Source: Treponema peruense
Lineage (GTDB): Bacteria > Spirochaetota > Spirochaetia > Treponematales > Treponemataceae
Reading direction: 5' to 3'
Assembly (NCBI RefSeq): GCF_016117655.1
Contig: NZ_CP064936.1
Coordinates: forward strand, 310,001 to 374,000
Length of the DNA: 64,000 nt
Positions 15,850 to 24,600 of the stretch are shown piece by piece (within the stretch, counting starts at the first letter, position 1; each line of letters starts with the position of its first letter). The notes under the pieces are model-generated. The model saw nothing but the letters and a program-made list of their open reading frames with translations. It was not told the origin of the DNA and did not search any database. The position numbers were made by a program, and so were the translations under genes.

Positions 15850-16941
15850 TCAGTTGCTCTTCTGTCCGCCATAGCTTCCTCTCATTTCGTTTTCAAAGTC
15901 TGACTTCAGCTTCTGTCCGTAGCCTGAAAGGCACTTCTCGTACTGGAATCCAAAATAACTTGCGCCAGTCGGCATTCCTCTCTCGACCCATTCGTTGTGG
16001 TAATGCTCAAAGATTTTTGGAATAAAGCGCGGATCGTCTTTCATTTCATCAAGAAGCTGTGTCTCTATCTGCTCCGGCGTTTTCCGTGTTTCTTCCTGGT
16101 TGTTGGTTCGGACTCCAAACCTGTTTTTGTCAAAATTGGCAGGGAGAAGGTCATAGAACCACTGTTTTTGCACAAGCTGGTAGAAGCCAATCTTCTGCCT
16201 GAATCCGCAGTACGTGCCGGGGTTTGAGTAGATGTCCGTGAAATTCCTGCAAGCCTGGATTATGTCGTCGCTGTGCACGTTCTGGAGCTCTTCCTTCCTG
16301 TGGATTACAGAAAGTGCGTTCTTGAAATCAGTTTGCAGAAATGAGATTTCGTTTTCTCTTGCGCACGGAAGCCTGGCTTTTTTGAAAATCTCAAATATTT
16401 TTTTTGAATATTCAGTTTGAGAAGGAGAGAGAGAGCCAAAAACAACTTCGCTTGCATTAAGATTATGATTCTCTCTCTCATTCCCATTACCATTTAGATT
16501 ATCATTATGATTAAGATTATGATTATTAAGGGTTGTTTGGTTGTTTTCGGGTTGTTTTGGTTGTTTTTCTTCAAAACAGGTTGTTTCGGTTGTTTTTAGG
16601 TTGTTTTCAACTTTTTCTAGTTGTTTTGGTTGTTTTTCATAATTTGAGTTGTTTTTAGAAAAATCAGTTGCTTCGTTGTTTTCTTCATTATTGAGATTCT
16701 TTCTTTGTGCGTTCTGGTTTCCGCTGGGTGCGCCTCCTTTTGATGATTTTGAGTTGTCGATAAGGTCTTTCATAGGGAGCCATATAATCATCTCTATCTC
16801 ATTAAGGTTTTCCGGCTCAATTCCGAACATTCCATAGTTTGTGACCGCCTCGTAGAATTTCAGTTTCATTTCCGGGGTCGGCATTAAGTCAATCTGTTTT
16901 TTTGTTGTCTCTGAAAAAACAAAACTTTTAAATTTATTCAT
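15850..16941 (-). CDS. Phage replication initiator-like protein (DUF6291-type N-terminus)
   Basis: 363 aa. The N-terminus (1-75: FVFSETTKKQIDLMPTPEM, FYEAVTNYGMFG, MKDLIDNSK, GGAPSGNQNAQRK) matches the DUF6291-type domain at the start of phage replisome organisers. An Asn/Gln/Thr-rich linker (about 75-170, with a repeated KQPKQ unit and Asn-Leu-Asn runs) separates it from a helical C-terminal domain (about 175-355). It probably binds the phage origin and loads the helicase. The linker is encoded by a near-repetitive stretch at 16450-16690 that could itself be the origin, as in lambda O, though no clear iterons were defined. Confidence 0.6.
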   Translation of the reverse strand: MNKFKSFVFSETTKKQIDLMPTPEMKLKFYEAVTNYGMFGIEPENLNEIEMIIWLPMKDLIDNSKSSKGGAPSGNQNAQRKNLNNEENNEATDFSKNNSNYEKQPKQLEKVENNLKTTETTCFEEKQPKQPENNQTTLNNHNLNHNDNLNGNGNERENHNLNASEVVFGSLSPSQTEYSKKIFEIFKKARLPCARENEISFLQTDFKNALSVIHRKEELQNVHSDDIIQACRNFTDIYSNPGTYCGFRQKIGFYQLVQKQWFYDLLPANFDKNRFGVRTNNQEETRKTPEQIETQLLDEMKDDPRFIPKIFEHYHNEWVERGMPTGASYFGFQYEKCLSGYGQKLKSDFENEMRGSYGGQKSN

Positions 16942-16951
16942 TTATTTCCCC

Positions 16952-17239
16952 TTAAAATTTTTTTATTTCTTTTTCCACAATTTCCTTTACAAGACGCAGG
17001 CATTTGCCTGGATTATTCCCGATGTTGCACAGTTGATTACATCCAAGACTGCATACAATCGCTATGTTCATCGGGTGGTCGATAATCCACGCTCCCCATT
17101 TCGTCCTGTTCGGCTTTGTGTTGGCTATCCTGTGCGCTCCCTGCCAGCCGTTCTGTGAAAGCTGCTTTCCGCATACTTCGCACCTTCCGTCACAACTTGC
17201 AAGTGCTATAAGCCTCTGTTGCTTTTCATTTTCGTTCAC
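16952..17239 (-). CDS. HNH-like zinc-binding phage protein
   Basis: 95 aa. CDGRCEVCGKQL (16-27), GWQGAHRIANTKPNR (31-45) and NIAIVCSLGCNQLCN (58-72) are laid out as the CxxC, central His and Asn/His-Cys parts of an HNH-type fold. The last His is replaced by Cys/Asn, so nuclease activity is uncertain. Phages of this type carry HNH proteins in the replication/recombination block. Confidence 0.5.
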   Translation of the reverse strand: MNENEKQQRLIALASCDGRCEVCGKQLSQNGWQGAHRIANTKPNRTKWGAWIIDHPMNIAIVCSLGCNQLCNIGNNPGKCLRLVKEIVEKEIKKF

Positions 17240-17243
17240 CCGA

Positions 17244-17672
17244 TTACTCCTTCAGTACAATCTGCCAGTCCGCTGCCAGAAGGTGCGCCGCTTCTATCAG
17301 CTTTGCGCATTCCTCCGTGTTGCATTCGTGCTCGCTTTTCGGCAGAAGGTAGCCGTTGATTATCGTGTAAGGGTACTCAAGGGCTTCAACCGCCTTCATC
17401 TTTACGCAATACTTTATTTCTTCGTAGCTGTGTTGCGTTATGTTGCACAGTTGCACTATGTGTCCGTTCAGGTGGTGGTTCTGGCTTTTTGCTCCTGTTG
17501 TTCTGGGTTTGTATGGCGGTTTTATCGTAACCTGCACAAAGTCGTTGTATTTCTCACGGCAGGAAATAAGAATCTTTTTCAGAGCCTCCCGGATTCCCTC
17601 GTCTTCTGGAATCTCAAGGCACAGAAATCCTTTTCTGAAAACTCTTTTCATTGTGATTCTTATTTCCGCCAT
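17244..17672 (-). CDS. Phage replication/recombination-region protein of unknown function
   Basis: 142 aa. A conserved-looking block RTTGAKSQNHHLNGHI (about 57-72), with two adjacent His residues and a third at 71, is followed by a helical domain ending AAHLLAADWQIVLKE. I do not recognise the family with certainty; a NinB-like or recombination-directing role would suit the neighbours (annealing protein, SSB). It overlaps the annealing-protein gene by 59 bp. Confidence 0.45.
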   Translation of the reverse strand: MAEIRITMKRVFRKGFLCLEIPEDEGIREALKKILISCREKYNDFVQVTIKPPYKPRTTGAKSQNHHLNGHIVQLCNITQHSYEEIKYCVKMKAVEALEYPYTIINGYLLPKSEHECNTEECAKLIEAAHLLAADWQIVLKE

Positions 17673-18450
17673 GATTCTTTATCTCCTGGAACGGAAGGTC
17701 TTCCGGAAATTCTTCAGCCGGAGTGTTCTGTTGCGTCCGTTCGGTGTAAAGCTCCGAGAGATAATCAATGACCTGCCTTGCAGTCCGGATCTGTCTCCAT
17801 GTTCCGACCTTCGCGCATTCCTCCTTGGAGAATACAAGCGAGCCGTCGGAGAATTGCTTTCCGAGAAGGTCGTTGATAATCTCCCTTTCTTCCTGCGTGT
17901 CAGGGCCGCCTTTCATCTGTGGAGTTGCCTGTGTTGCCTGTCTTTGCAGTTGCGGCTGACTTGAACGGTTCGGGCTGGTGTTGTTGCTTGGCTGCTGCTC
18001 CTGCGGTGTGTCCTTGTACTTCAAGCCGTCCCAGCGTCCGGCGTATATGTCGGCCGCAACGCCCAGCATTTTAAGGCTTGTACTGAACGCGTCTGTAACC
18101 GCCATTTTGTATCCTTCATCGTTGGATTGCAGTCCCGCGTTGAATGCGTTCACCAGCTTGCTTCCGCCGATTCCGACTATAGCGTCTGACCATTCCTTTG
18201 TGTCCGCATTTCTGATGAACACCGCCACCTGCGCAAATGCCAGGACTTCATCTTTCGCTCCTTTTTCTGTCCACAGTTTCTGGATTTCATATTTCCAGCC
18301 GATTCCTACAAGTCCGAATTTCTCGGTCATGGCCTCATACCGCCACTGCGGATTTATATCCGTTTTTCCTTTTAAGTTTCCGGCTGTAATCTGCCTTAAG
18401 GCTGTTGCCGGCGGCTGACTCAATGATCTGTATATTTCTATTGCGTTCAT
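17614..18450 (-). CDS. Single-strand annealing protein (Rad52/Erf-like)
   Basis: 278 aa. The N-terminal core (1-150) has INPQWRYEAMTEKFG (33-47), GIGWKYEI, IVGIGGSKLVN (92-102) and NDEGYKMAVTDAFSTSLKML (110-129). Together these give the layout of phage Rad52/Erf-like (DUF1071/Sak-type) single-strand annealing proteins. A Gln/Pro/Ser-rich linker and a C-terminal helical part follow. It should anneal complementary ssDNA in phage recombination, together with the SSB two genes upstream. ATG overlaps the stop of the small preceding gene (ATGA). Confidence 0.65.
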   Translation of the reverse strand: MNAIEIYRSLSQPPATALRQITAGNLKGKTDINPQWRYEAMTEKFGLVGIGWKYEIQKLWTEKGAKDEVLAFAQVAVFIRNADTKEWSDAIVGIGGSKLVNAFNAGLQSNDEGYKMAVTDAFSTSLKMLGVAADIYAGRWDGLKYKDTPQEQQPSNNTSPNRSSQPQLQRQATQATPQMKGGPDTQEEREIINDLLGKQFSDGSLVFSKEECAKVGTWRQIRTARQVIDYLSELYTERTQQNTPAEEFPEDLPFQEIKNHGGNKNHNEKSFQKRISVP

Positions 18451-18599
18451 TTTATCTCCTCAATCTCAAGGATTCTGTATTCGCACTCATCTAAGCCGTA
18501 GATTTTCTTGCATTCCGCTACGCTTCTTACGGTACATTCCTGTTGGCTCCATTCTCCGTGAGTCCATTTATCGCGGTATTCAAAAACAATTCTTACCAT
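18447..18599 (-). CDS. Small phage protein (50 aa)
   Basis: ATG 18599 with AAGGAG upstream. The product begins MVRIVFEYRDKWTHGEW and ends YRILEIEEIK, a small beta-alpha-beta-like protein of the type found between SSB and recombination genes in phages. It overlaps the next start (ATGA). Function unknown. Confidence 0.65.
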   Translation of the reverse strand: MVRIVFEYRDKWTHGEWSQQECTVRSVAECKKIYGLDECEYRILEIEEIK

Positions 18600-18611
18600 T
18601 GCTGTTTCTCC

Positions 18612-18989
18612 TTAATTTCCGTAGTATCCGTAGTCGTTGTTCTGATGCTGGCTGTCGTTGCCGGAGTTTCCGCCAAGAAGCTGGACGTTTTCCGCGCCGA
18701 CTGTCACACGGCTGAAATTCTGACCGTCTTTCTGCCACCGCTCCTGCTTTAAAAAGCCCTCGACCGCTATCTGCTTTCCTTTGGTCAGGTAGGGCCGGAG
18801 GCTTTCCGCCATTTTTCCATAGATTTTCACATCAAAAAAACTTGCCTCATCGACCCACTGGCCGTCCTGTTTCCGGCTTCTGTTCACGGCGATTGACATG
18901 TTGCCGATGGGCGCGCCGCTGTTCGTATATTTTATGTCGATGTCTTTAGTCAGTCGTCCTACAAGGACTGTTTTATTTATATCTGTCAT
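18612..18989 (-). CDS. ssb: Single-stranded DNA-binding protein
   Basis: 125 aa from ATG 18989 (AAGGAG upstream); a longer frame to 19022 has no ribosome site. Classic OB-fold SSB: NKTVLVGRLTKDIDIKY, GNMSIAVNR, FFDVKIYGKMAESL, KGKQIAVEGFLKQERW. The C-terminal tail is short, Gly/Asn/Tyr-rich and ends DYGYYGN, without the acidic DDDIPF-type tip that bacterial SSBs use to bind partners. It therefore probably works only with phage recombination and replication proteins. Confidence 0.92.
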   Translation of the reverse strand: MTDINKTVLVGRLTKDIDIKYTNSGAPIGNMSIAVNRSRKQDGQWVDEASFFDVKIYGKMAESLRPYLTKGKQIAVEGFLKQERWQKDGQNFSRVTVGAENVQLLGGNSGNDSQHQNNDYGYYGN

Positions 18990-19015
18990 ATAAGCTCCTT
19001 CTGTCGGGATAAAGC

Positions 19016-19045
19016 GCCACACAAAGTTTATAAGCCTTGTGTGGC
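19016..19045 (-). promoter_or_regulatory. Intercistronic hairpin between DUF1351 and ssb
   Basis: GCCACACAA at 19016-19024 pairs with TTGTGTGGC at 19037-19045. No U-run follows, so it is more likely an mRNA processing or stability hairpin than a terminator. Confidence 0.5.
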
Positions 19046-19070
19046 CTTAGGTTTTACCCTGACTGTCTTT

Positions 19071-19991
19071 CTATTTTGTGTACACTCCAGAACCCTTGTC
19101 CTGAAGCTCCGAGTAGGTTATACCGTGGTCGGACATATAGCCACGCAGGTCAAGAAACTGGCTGCGTGTAAGGCTGAAAACGAGGGCGTATTCCTCCAGT
19201 GTCTCCGTTTTCTCCGGCTTTATCTCAAGCCCGAGTGCGGCGCTTGCAAGGTCGGAGGATTCATTCTCGCTTTCCGCCTTTTTCTCCTCCTTCCATTCGT
19301 CCTTTTTCTGCTCCTGGATTTTCTTGAAGCGTTCTACTTCCTCGCGCTCCCTCTGCTCTCTGGCGAGCCTTTCGCGGTTCGCCTTGAGCTGGTTCGCTTT
19401 CTGCATGGCTTCTGTTATGGACAGTGTGTCAAGGTAGACCGTCTTAAGAAGTGATACGTCTTCCTGCGGGAACTGTTCCAGAATTTTGAGTTCATCAAAT
19501 GTTTTCTTCTGGATTGCGTCGATTTCGGCAAGAACATCTTTCAGCTTCGCGGTCTTGTTCGTCCATTTCTTGATGTCTGTTATCTTGGCTAAGTCAGTAA
19601 TGTCGAAGAGAGAGAAGCCTGTTTTATTCCAGTAGTCCTCTATTTTCTCCCATTTTTCGCCGCACTCCCTTTCTTCCTCCGCCTTGACAATCTCATCAAG
19701 ACCGGCACTTGCGGCTTTTATTGCCTTGCAGGTTTCTGTGATTGTGATCTTGAACTTGTTGAACGGCTCCATGTACTCGCGCTCAAGTTCAAGCCTTTTT
19801 GAATTCAAGGCTTTGTCGGCCTTGTTTAAAAGGGCTTTGTCGGCTTTCGCCTCGTCAGCCCTTCCGATGTAGTTCTCCGGTGTGTAGTCTTTAAGGTGGG
19901 TCAGGACAACCTGCCTGATTGCCTCTGCGTTGCTTTCCAGCGTTCCAATTGTGAGGCGGATCTGAAGTTCAAGATCTTTACTTTCAAGCAT
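19071..19991 (-). CDS. DUF1351 family phage protein
   Basis: 306 aa, ATG 19991 with AGGAGG upstream. The N-terminal half (YIGRADEAKADKALLNKADKALNSKR about 41-66, ITETCKAIKAASAGLDEIVK about 84-103) is the helical pattern of DUF1351 (PF07083), found beside SSB and annealing proteins in phages of Firmicutes. A charged coiled coil (about 200-255) and a C-terminal VFSLTRSQFLDLRGYM domain follow. A recombination-accessory role is inferred from context. An 11-codon upstream frame overlaps its start. Confidence 0.75.
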   Translation of the reverse strand: MLESKDLELQIRLTIGTLESNAEAIRQVVLTHLKDYTPENYIGRADEAKADKALLNKADKALNSKRLELEREYMEPFNKFKITITETCKAIKAASAGLDEIVKAEEERECGEKWEKIEDYWNKTGFSLFDITDLAKITDIKKWTNKTAKLKDVLAEIDAIQKKTFDELKILEQFPQEDVSLLKTVYLDTLSITEAMQKANQLKANRERLAREQREREEVERFKKIQEQKKDEWKEEKKAESENESSDLASAALGLEIKPEKTETLEEYALVFSLTRSQFLDLRGYMSDHGITYSELQDKGSGVYTK

Positions 19992-20019
19992 GTATAGCCT
20001 CCTTGATGTTACTTTTCAT
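19984..20019 (-). CDS. Possible 11-aa leader peptide before the DUF1351 gene
   Basis: ATG 20019 has a strong GGAGG and reads MKSNIKEAIHA before a stop that overlaps the downstream start (ATGCTTGA). This would couple translation of the two. Upstream at 20081-20098 is a GC-rich hairpin (GCCCGG with CCGGGGC). It could be a translational control element or merely a remnant ribosome site. Confidence 0.35.
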   Translation of the reverse strand: MKSNIKEAIHA

Positions 20020-20134
20020 ACAGTAACCTCCTGTTTTGTTTTTTCTGAATGCGGGTGGCCACCTTTATTCAATATCCTGCGCCCCGGAGCGGCCGGGCAA
20101 GAATCCTCTTACGCAGAATTTTTTAAATAGGGAT

Positions 20135-20305
20135 TTAAATCTCTTTTTCCCCTTCCTCAATCGTTAGATTGCGTGCCTTTTCTTTGAATCCGTTGCTTGC
20201 GTTTTTGTGGAATTGTGCGAGAGCTTGCTCGCCTTTTTTTGCGAACTCGATAGCGATTTGTGTCTCTTTGTCGCTCTTGTTCATGTAGTATTGGTATTTT
20301 GTCAT
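20135..20305 (-). CDS. Small helical phage protein (56 aa)
   Basis: ATG 20305 with GGAGGGG upstream; a longer frame to 20344 would run through a terminator stem and is rejected. The product starts MTKYQYYMNKSDKETQIA and is a charged helical protein. It is the first gene of the leftward early operon and is preceded by an intrinsic terminator, so reading through that terminator may be regulated. Confidence 0.6.
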   Translation of the reverse strand: MTKYQYYMNKSDKETQIAIEFAKKGEQALAQFHKNASNGFKEKARNLTIEEGEKEI

Positions 20306-20329
20306 TTTCCCCTCCTTAACCCTGGGAAT

Positions 20330-20367
20330 AAAAAAAGACTTCATGGTTGTTGGATTACCATGAAGTC
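20330..20367 (-). terminator. Intrinsic terminator
   Basis: Perfect 11-bp stem GACTTCATGGT / ACCATGAAGTC with a 9-base loop, followed on the minus strand by seven U. It lies 25 bases upstream of the first leftward phage gene, so it ends the structured RNA or acts as an attenuator. Confidence 0.85.
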
Positions 20368-20476
20368 TTAACTATCCGCTGGGATAGCCTCTTGCAGAGG
20401 GGCCAGCGACTTTGGTTAAGAAAGCCGCTGAAAAATCCAACACATTTCAGCAGCTCTCGCCTGATGTGTTAAGAAT
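20330..20476 (-). ncRNA. Structured RNA candidate at the prophage edge
   Basis: On the minus strand, 147 nt fold into successive stems. These are AACACAT/ATGTGTT, CAGCGGCTTT/AAAGTCGCTG (one mismatch), CCTCT-GCA-AGAGG, CTATCC-CAGC-GGATAG and a final 11-bp terminator stem with U-run. The 9-base terminator loop (20348-20356) is perfectly complementary to 20434-20442 just after the first stem, which implies a pseudoknot or an alternative pairing. A TTGCCC/TTTATT promoter-like pair lies upstream with 18-bp spacing. It could be a free small RNA or an attenuating leader of the early phage operon. Confidence 0.6.
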
Positions 20477-20509
20477 AAACCAGTCTGCGTACAGTGCGGG
20501 CAAATTTTC

Positions 20510-20538
20510 TTGATACATATAATAATATGTGTTAAACT
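20510..20538 (+). promoter_or_regulatory. hicAB promoter with operator palindrome
   Basis: TTGATA (20510-20515), 17-bp spacer, TAAACT (20533-20538). The spacer carries a perfect palindrome ACATATAATAATATGT (20515-20530), placed where a repressor would block RNA polymerase. HicB-type antitoxins autoregulate in this way. Confidence 0.6.
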
Positions 20539-20561
20539 AAAGTGGTGTGGGGAGGGAACCG

Positions 20562-20759
20562 GTGAAAAGTTATTCTTCAAGAGAAGTAATTAAATTGATT
20601 GAAGCCGACGGCTGGTATTTGGTTAATACGGTCGGAAGCCATCACCAGTATAAACATCCCACCAAGAAAGGTCGCGTAACTGTAAAGCATCCGTGCAAGA
20701 ACATACCGAGACCCACATTAAAGCGTATTGAAGAACAGTCAGGACTTCTGTTCAGGTAG
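20562..20759 (+). CDS. hicA: HicA family mRNA interferase toxin
   Basis: 65 aa from GTG 20562 (GGAGGG upstream; a GTG at 20547 precedes the ribosome site). The double-stranded-RNA-binding-like fold is seen from SSREVIKLIEADGWYLV, the catalytic-His block GSHHQYKHP and VTVKHPCKNIPRPTLKRI. HicA cleaves translated mRNA when free of HicB. It is co-transcribed with hicB (7-bp gap) from a promoter with an operator palindrome, and sits just beyond the early end of the prophage. Confidence 0.9.
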   Translation: MKSYSSREVIKLIEADGWYLVNTVGSHHQYKHPTKKGRVTVKHPCKNIPRPTLKRIEEQSGLLFR

Positions 20760-20766
20760 GTGAAAA

Positions 20767-21192
20767 ATGAAAAAGCCAGAAAGATACTTTTACCCGGCAG
20801 TTTTTACTTATGAGAAAGGGCAGGAAATTGCCGTTGATTTTCCGGATTTGGAAGTTGCAACTTCAGGAGTTGACGACAAGGATGCATTGCTTTCTGCACG
20901 TGAATTACTTGGTTGTGTAATGTTTGGACTTGAAGAAGACGAAGAGAAAATCCCGGAACCTTCAGCTCTTGAGTCAATAAAATTGGAAAAAAATCAGAAA
21001 TCAATGCTTATTGACGTATATATGCCTTCAATCCGCATGGCTCAGGTTAATAAATCTGTAAGCAGGACAGTCACTCTTCCTGCGTGGTTAAATGCAGAAG
21101 CACAGGAAAACAACGTAAACTTTTCGCAGGTTTTACAGCAGGCATTAATGAAGATGTTTGGAAACGACAGTAAAATTGCAGGCCAGGCATAG
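20767..21192 (+). CDS. hicB: HicB family antitoxin
   Basis: 141 aa. The N-terminal HicB fold (YFYPAVFTYEKGQEIAVDFPDL, then DALLSARELLGCVMFGLEED) is a degenerate RNase H-like domain that caps HicA. The C-terminal part VSRTVTLPAWLNAEAQENN with VNFSQVLQQAL is a ribbon-helix-helix DNA-binding domain that probably binds the palindrome upstream of hicA. The toxin-first order is usual for hicAB. Confidence 0.9.
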   Translation: MKKPERYFYPAVFTYEKGQEIAVDFPDLEVATSGVDDKDALLSARELLGCVMFGLEEDEEKIPEPSALESIKLEKNQKSMLIDVYMPSIRMAQVNKSVSRTVTLPAWLNAEAQENNVNFSQVLQQALMKMFGNDSKIAGQA

Positions 21193-21251
21193 AATCGTGT
21201 AAAACGGTTTTAATAATGTGGAATATGCGAGACTGTTTATTGGAGGTAATT

Positions 21252-21395
21252 ATGGAAGAAGTAATGACAAAAGAATTGACTATTTCTAAAAAAAAGTTGG
21301 AAAAATTATCTCCTGATGAATTGAATGATCTTGCGGAGACTAAAGCAAATTTTATCATGCAGCATCTATTAGAATCAACTGAAAAAATTCAATAG
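21252..21395 (+). CDS. Small protein of unknown function (47 aa)
   Basis: ATG 21252 with GGAGG five bases upstream. The product (starting MEEVMTKELTISKKKLEKL) is a charged helical protein. It lies 59 bp after hicB in the same direction and may be co-transcribed. No family recognised. Confidence 0.5.
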   Translation: MEEVMTKELTISKKKLEKLSPDELNDLAETKANFIMQHLLESTEKIQ

Positions 21396-21435
21396 GCAGA
21401 GGTTGCTGCAGGAATATACAATTAAAACAATATCA

Positions 21436-21540
21436 GAGGCGGATCGCGGCGACGGCGGGACGGCCCGGACATCTGCAGGTGCGCAGCGCCGAAGCCGTTC
21501 GGGATCGGTACGCTGCCGACGTGTTCCGCCGCTCTTAACG
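21436..21540. other. GC-rich structured island between hicAB and purL
   Basis: About 105 bases of clearly higher GC than the flanks. The ends pair as AGAGGCGGA with TCCGCCGCTCT (two-base bulge), and an inner hairpin CCGAA-GCCG-TTCGG is seen. No open frame or known RNA is recognised. It may be a structured RNA, the remains of a mobile element or a prophage attachment region. Confidence 0.35.
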
Positions 21541-21598
21541 TAATAAGCGTATGTTCCTGAAAAGCAGGTGCGTGCAGGAGACAGCAGGTGATTTTACA

Positions 21599-21627
21599 TT
21601 GAACAAACGCATTTTTTTCTATATAAT
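21599..21627 (+). promoter_or_regulatory. purL promoter (leaderless type)
   Basis: TTGAAC (21599-21604), exactly 17 bp, TATAAT (21622-21627). The expected transcription start is 21634, the A of the second in-frame ATG, and no ribosome site exists. Confidence 0.75.
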
Positions 21628-21633
21628 ATGCGA

Positions 21634-24600
21634 ATGTTTCGTATCTATGTTGAAAGAAAGGCCGGCTTCCAGAATGAAGCGGCGCGGATTTATTCCGAAA
21701 TAACAGGTTTTTTGGGTATTAGTGGTGTTACCGGCGTTCGCTATTTCAACCGGTACGATATCGAGAATGTTACTGATGCAGTTGCAAGAGCAGCCGCAAC
21801 ACGAATTTTCTCTGAGCCTCAGGGTGACATTGTAACATACGATGCTCTTTCAGTCCCTTCAGGAACAACTGAAATTATTTGGGAATATCTTCCGGGGCAG
21901 TATGACCAGCGCGCCGACAGTGCGGAACAGTGTCTTTCTCTTCTTAGGGAAAGCATGTCAAAGGAAGTTAAAGTCGGCTCTGAACCTCCGCGCGTAAAAT
22001 GTGCAAAGATTGTTCTTCTTGAAGGAACAGTTTCTGCAGACGAAGTAAAGAAAATTGAATCTTATCTTATAAATCCGGTAGACAGCCGTCTTACTGATGA
22101 CAAAAAGCCTGAAACACTTCAGATGAAGTCTGAAGTTCCGGCTGACATTCCTTCAGTAGAAGGCTTTAATGCCCTTGATGATGCGGCACTTGAAACTTAC
22201 CGCGAAAAGCTTGGTCTTGCAATGGATTTTGCCGACATCAAGTTCCTTCAGGATTATTTTAAGTCAATCAACCGTGATCCTACATTTACAGAAATACGTG
22301 TTCTTGACACTTACTGGAGCGACCACTGCCGCCACACTACGTTCAACACTATTCTAAATGACGTAAAGATTGATGACGGTCCTTATGCAGAGCTTTTTAG
22401 GAAGTCACTTGACGGTTACAATGTAATGCGCACCGACCTTTATGCCGGCCGCAAAGACAAGCCTGTTACACTTATGGACATGGCCTGCATCGGTGCAAAG
22501 TATCTGCGTAAACACGGAAAACTCGACGACCTCGAAGTAAGTGCAGAGATCAATGCATGTTCAGTTTATATAGACGTTCATTATACAACAGACGCTGCAG
22601 GAAACAAAATAAGCGCAGATTCTCCTGACGCAACAGAACGCTGGCTTCTTCAGTTCAAGAACGAGACACACAATCATCCTACAGAAATTGAACCTTTCGG
22701 TGGAGCCGCAACTTGTATCGGAGGCGCAATCCGTGATCCGCTTTCGGGACGTTCATGGGTTTACCAGGCAATGCGTGTTACCGGAGCTGCAGACCCGACT
22801 GTTCCGCTTTCAGAAACACTCAGCGGTAAACTTCCACAGATGAAACTTACACGCGAAGCAGCCCAGGGATTTTCTTCTTACGGAAACCAGATTGGTCTTA
22901 CTACAGGACAGGTTACCGAGATTTATCACCCCGGTTTTGTAGCAAAGCGCATGGAACTTGGAGCTGTTATTGCGGCTGCCCCTTGTGATCAGGTAATGCG
23001 TGAAGAGCCCGAAACAGGTGACATTGTTATTCTTCTTGGAGGCGGAACAGGACGTGACGGTATTGGAGGAGCAACAGGTTCTTCAAAGGTACATGATGTT
23101 AAGTCTGTTACAACCGCTGCTGCCGAAGTTCAGAAAGGAAATGCCGTGGAAGAGCGCAAGATTCAGCGTTTGTTCCGCAACAAGGACGTTTGCCGCATGA
23201 TACGCCGTTCAAATGACTTTGGTGCGGGCGGAGTTTCTGTTGCTGTAGGTGAACTTGCTCCGGGGCTTGATATAAACCTTGATGCAGTTCCCAAAAAATA
23301 CGAAGGCCTTGACGGAACAGAACTTGCAATTTCTGAATCACAGGAAAGAATGGCTGTAGTTGTACGCAAGTCTGACGTAGAAAAATTTATTGCCGCAGCA
23401 GATGCAGAAAACCTTAACGCAGTTGTAGTTGCAACTGTAACAGATACAAACCGTCTTGTAATGAAGTGGCGCGGAAAAACAATTGTTGATATTGACCGTT
23501 CATTCCTTGACGCAGCCGGAGCAAAACATGAAGCTGTTGCAAGAATAGAATCACCTGCCGCACAGAAAGAGTCACCTCTTGTAAAGCCGCTTGAGTCGGT
23601 AGAAAAAATTCTTAATGAAAATGAATCAGAGCCCGACATGAAAAAAGCATGGCTTGCCGATATGGAAGACCTGGCATGCTGTTCACAGCGCGGACTCGGA
23701 GAAAGATTCGACGGTTCTATCGGTGCAAGTTCTGTACTTATGCCTTACGGTGGAAAATACCAGGGAACTCCCGAAGCCGGAATGGCAGCTAAAATTCCGG
23801 TAGTAAGCCCGCGTGAAACTTCTACTGTAAGCCTTATGTCGTTCGGTTATGATCCGCGTGTTGCACAGTGGTCTGCCTGGCACGGAGCACAGGTTGCCGT
23901 TCTTTCTTCCCTTGCAAAAATTCTTTGTCTTGGCGGAAACCCCGAAGAATGCAGACTTACGTTCCAGGAATTCTTTGGACGTGCTGTAGATGAAAAAACA
24001 TGGGGTTACCCTGCTGCAGCACTGCTTGGTTCAATTGATGCACAGAAATCTATGGGAACAGGTTCAATCGGAGGAAAGGATTCAATGTCCGGTACTTTCG
24101 AAAAACTTAATGTTCCGCACACACTGGTATCTTTTGCAGTAGATACAGAAAATGTTTCAAACGTAACTTCTGGTTCATTCAAAAAAGCCGGGGATTCAGT
24201 TTACCTTGTAAGTGTTCCTTATTCTGCAGAACTTGCCCCTGATTTTGAAACCTTCAAGAAAAATGCACGCGCACTTTATGCTCTTAATTGTGCAAAGAAA
24301 ATAAGCGCAATGTATCCTGTCGGTGCCGGTGGAATAGCAGAAGCCGTAAGCAAGATGGCTATGGGTAACCGCATTGGAATTTCGCTGGACACAATTCCTC
24401 TTAGTGCAACTGCTGCCGGTCTTGAAAAAGATGCAGACGCTTCTGATTTGTTTACTCCGCTGTACGGTTCAATAATTGTAGAAACTTCCGAAGATCTTGA
24501 AGCTTCTTCTGACTTTGCCTGCGGAACTGTTACAAAAATCGGTGATACACAGGCAGACCCTTCTGTTACTATAGAAGATGAAGAAATTCAACTTTGCGAA

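Noticed and set aside
1-20305. Prophage integrase, repressor and att sites
   Set aside because: None could be found in the window. The tail, integration and lysogeny genes may lie beyond the left edge, so the right boundary near 20.5 kb is approximate.
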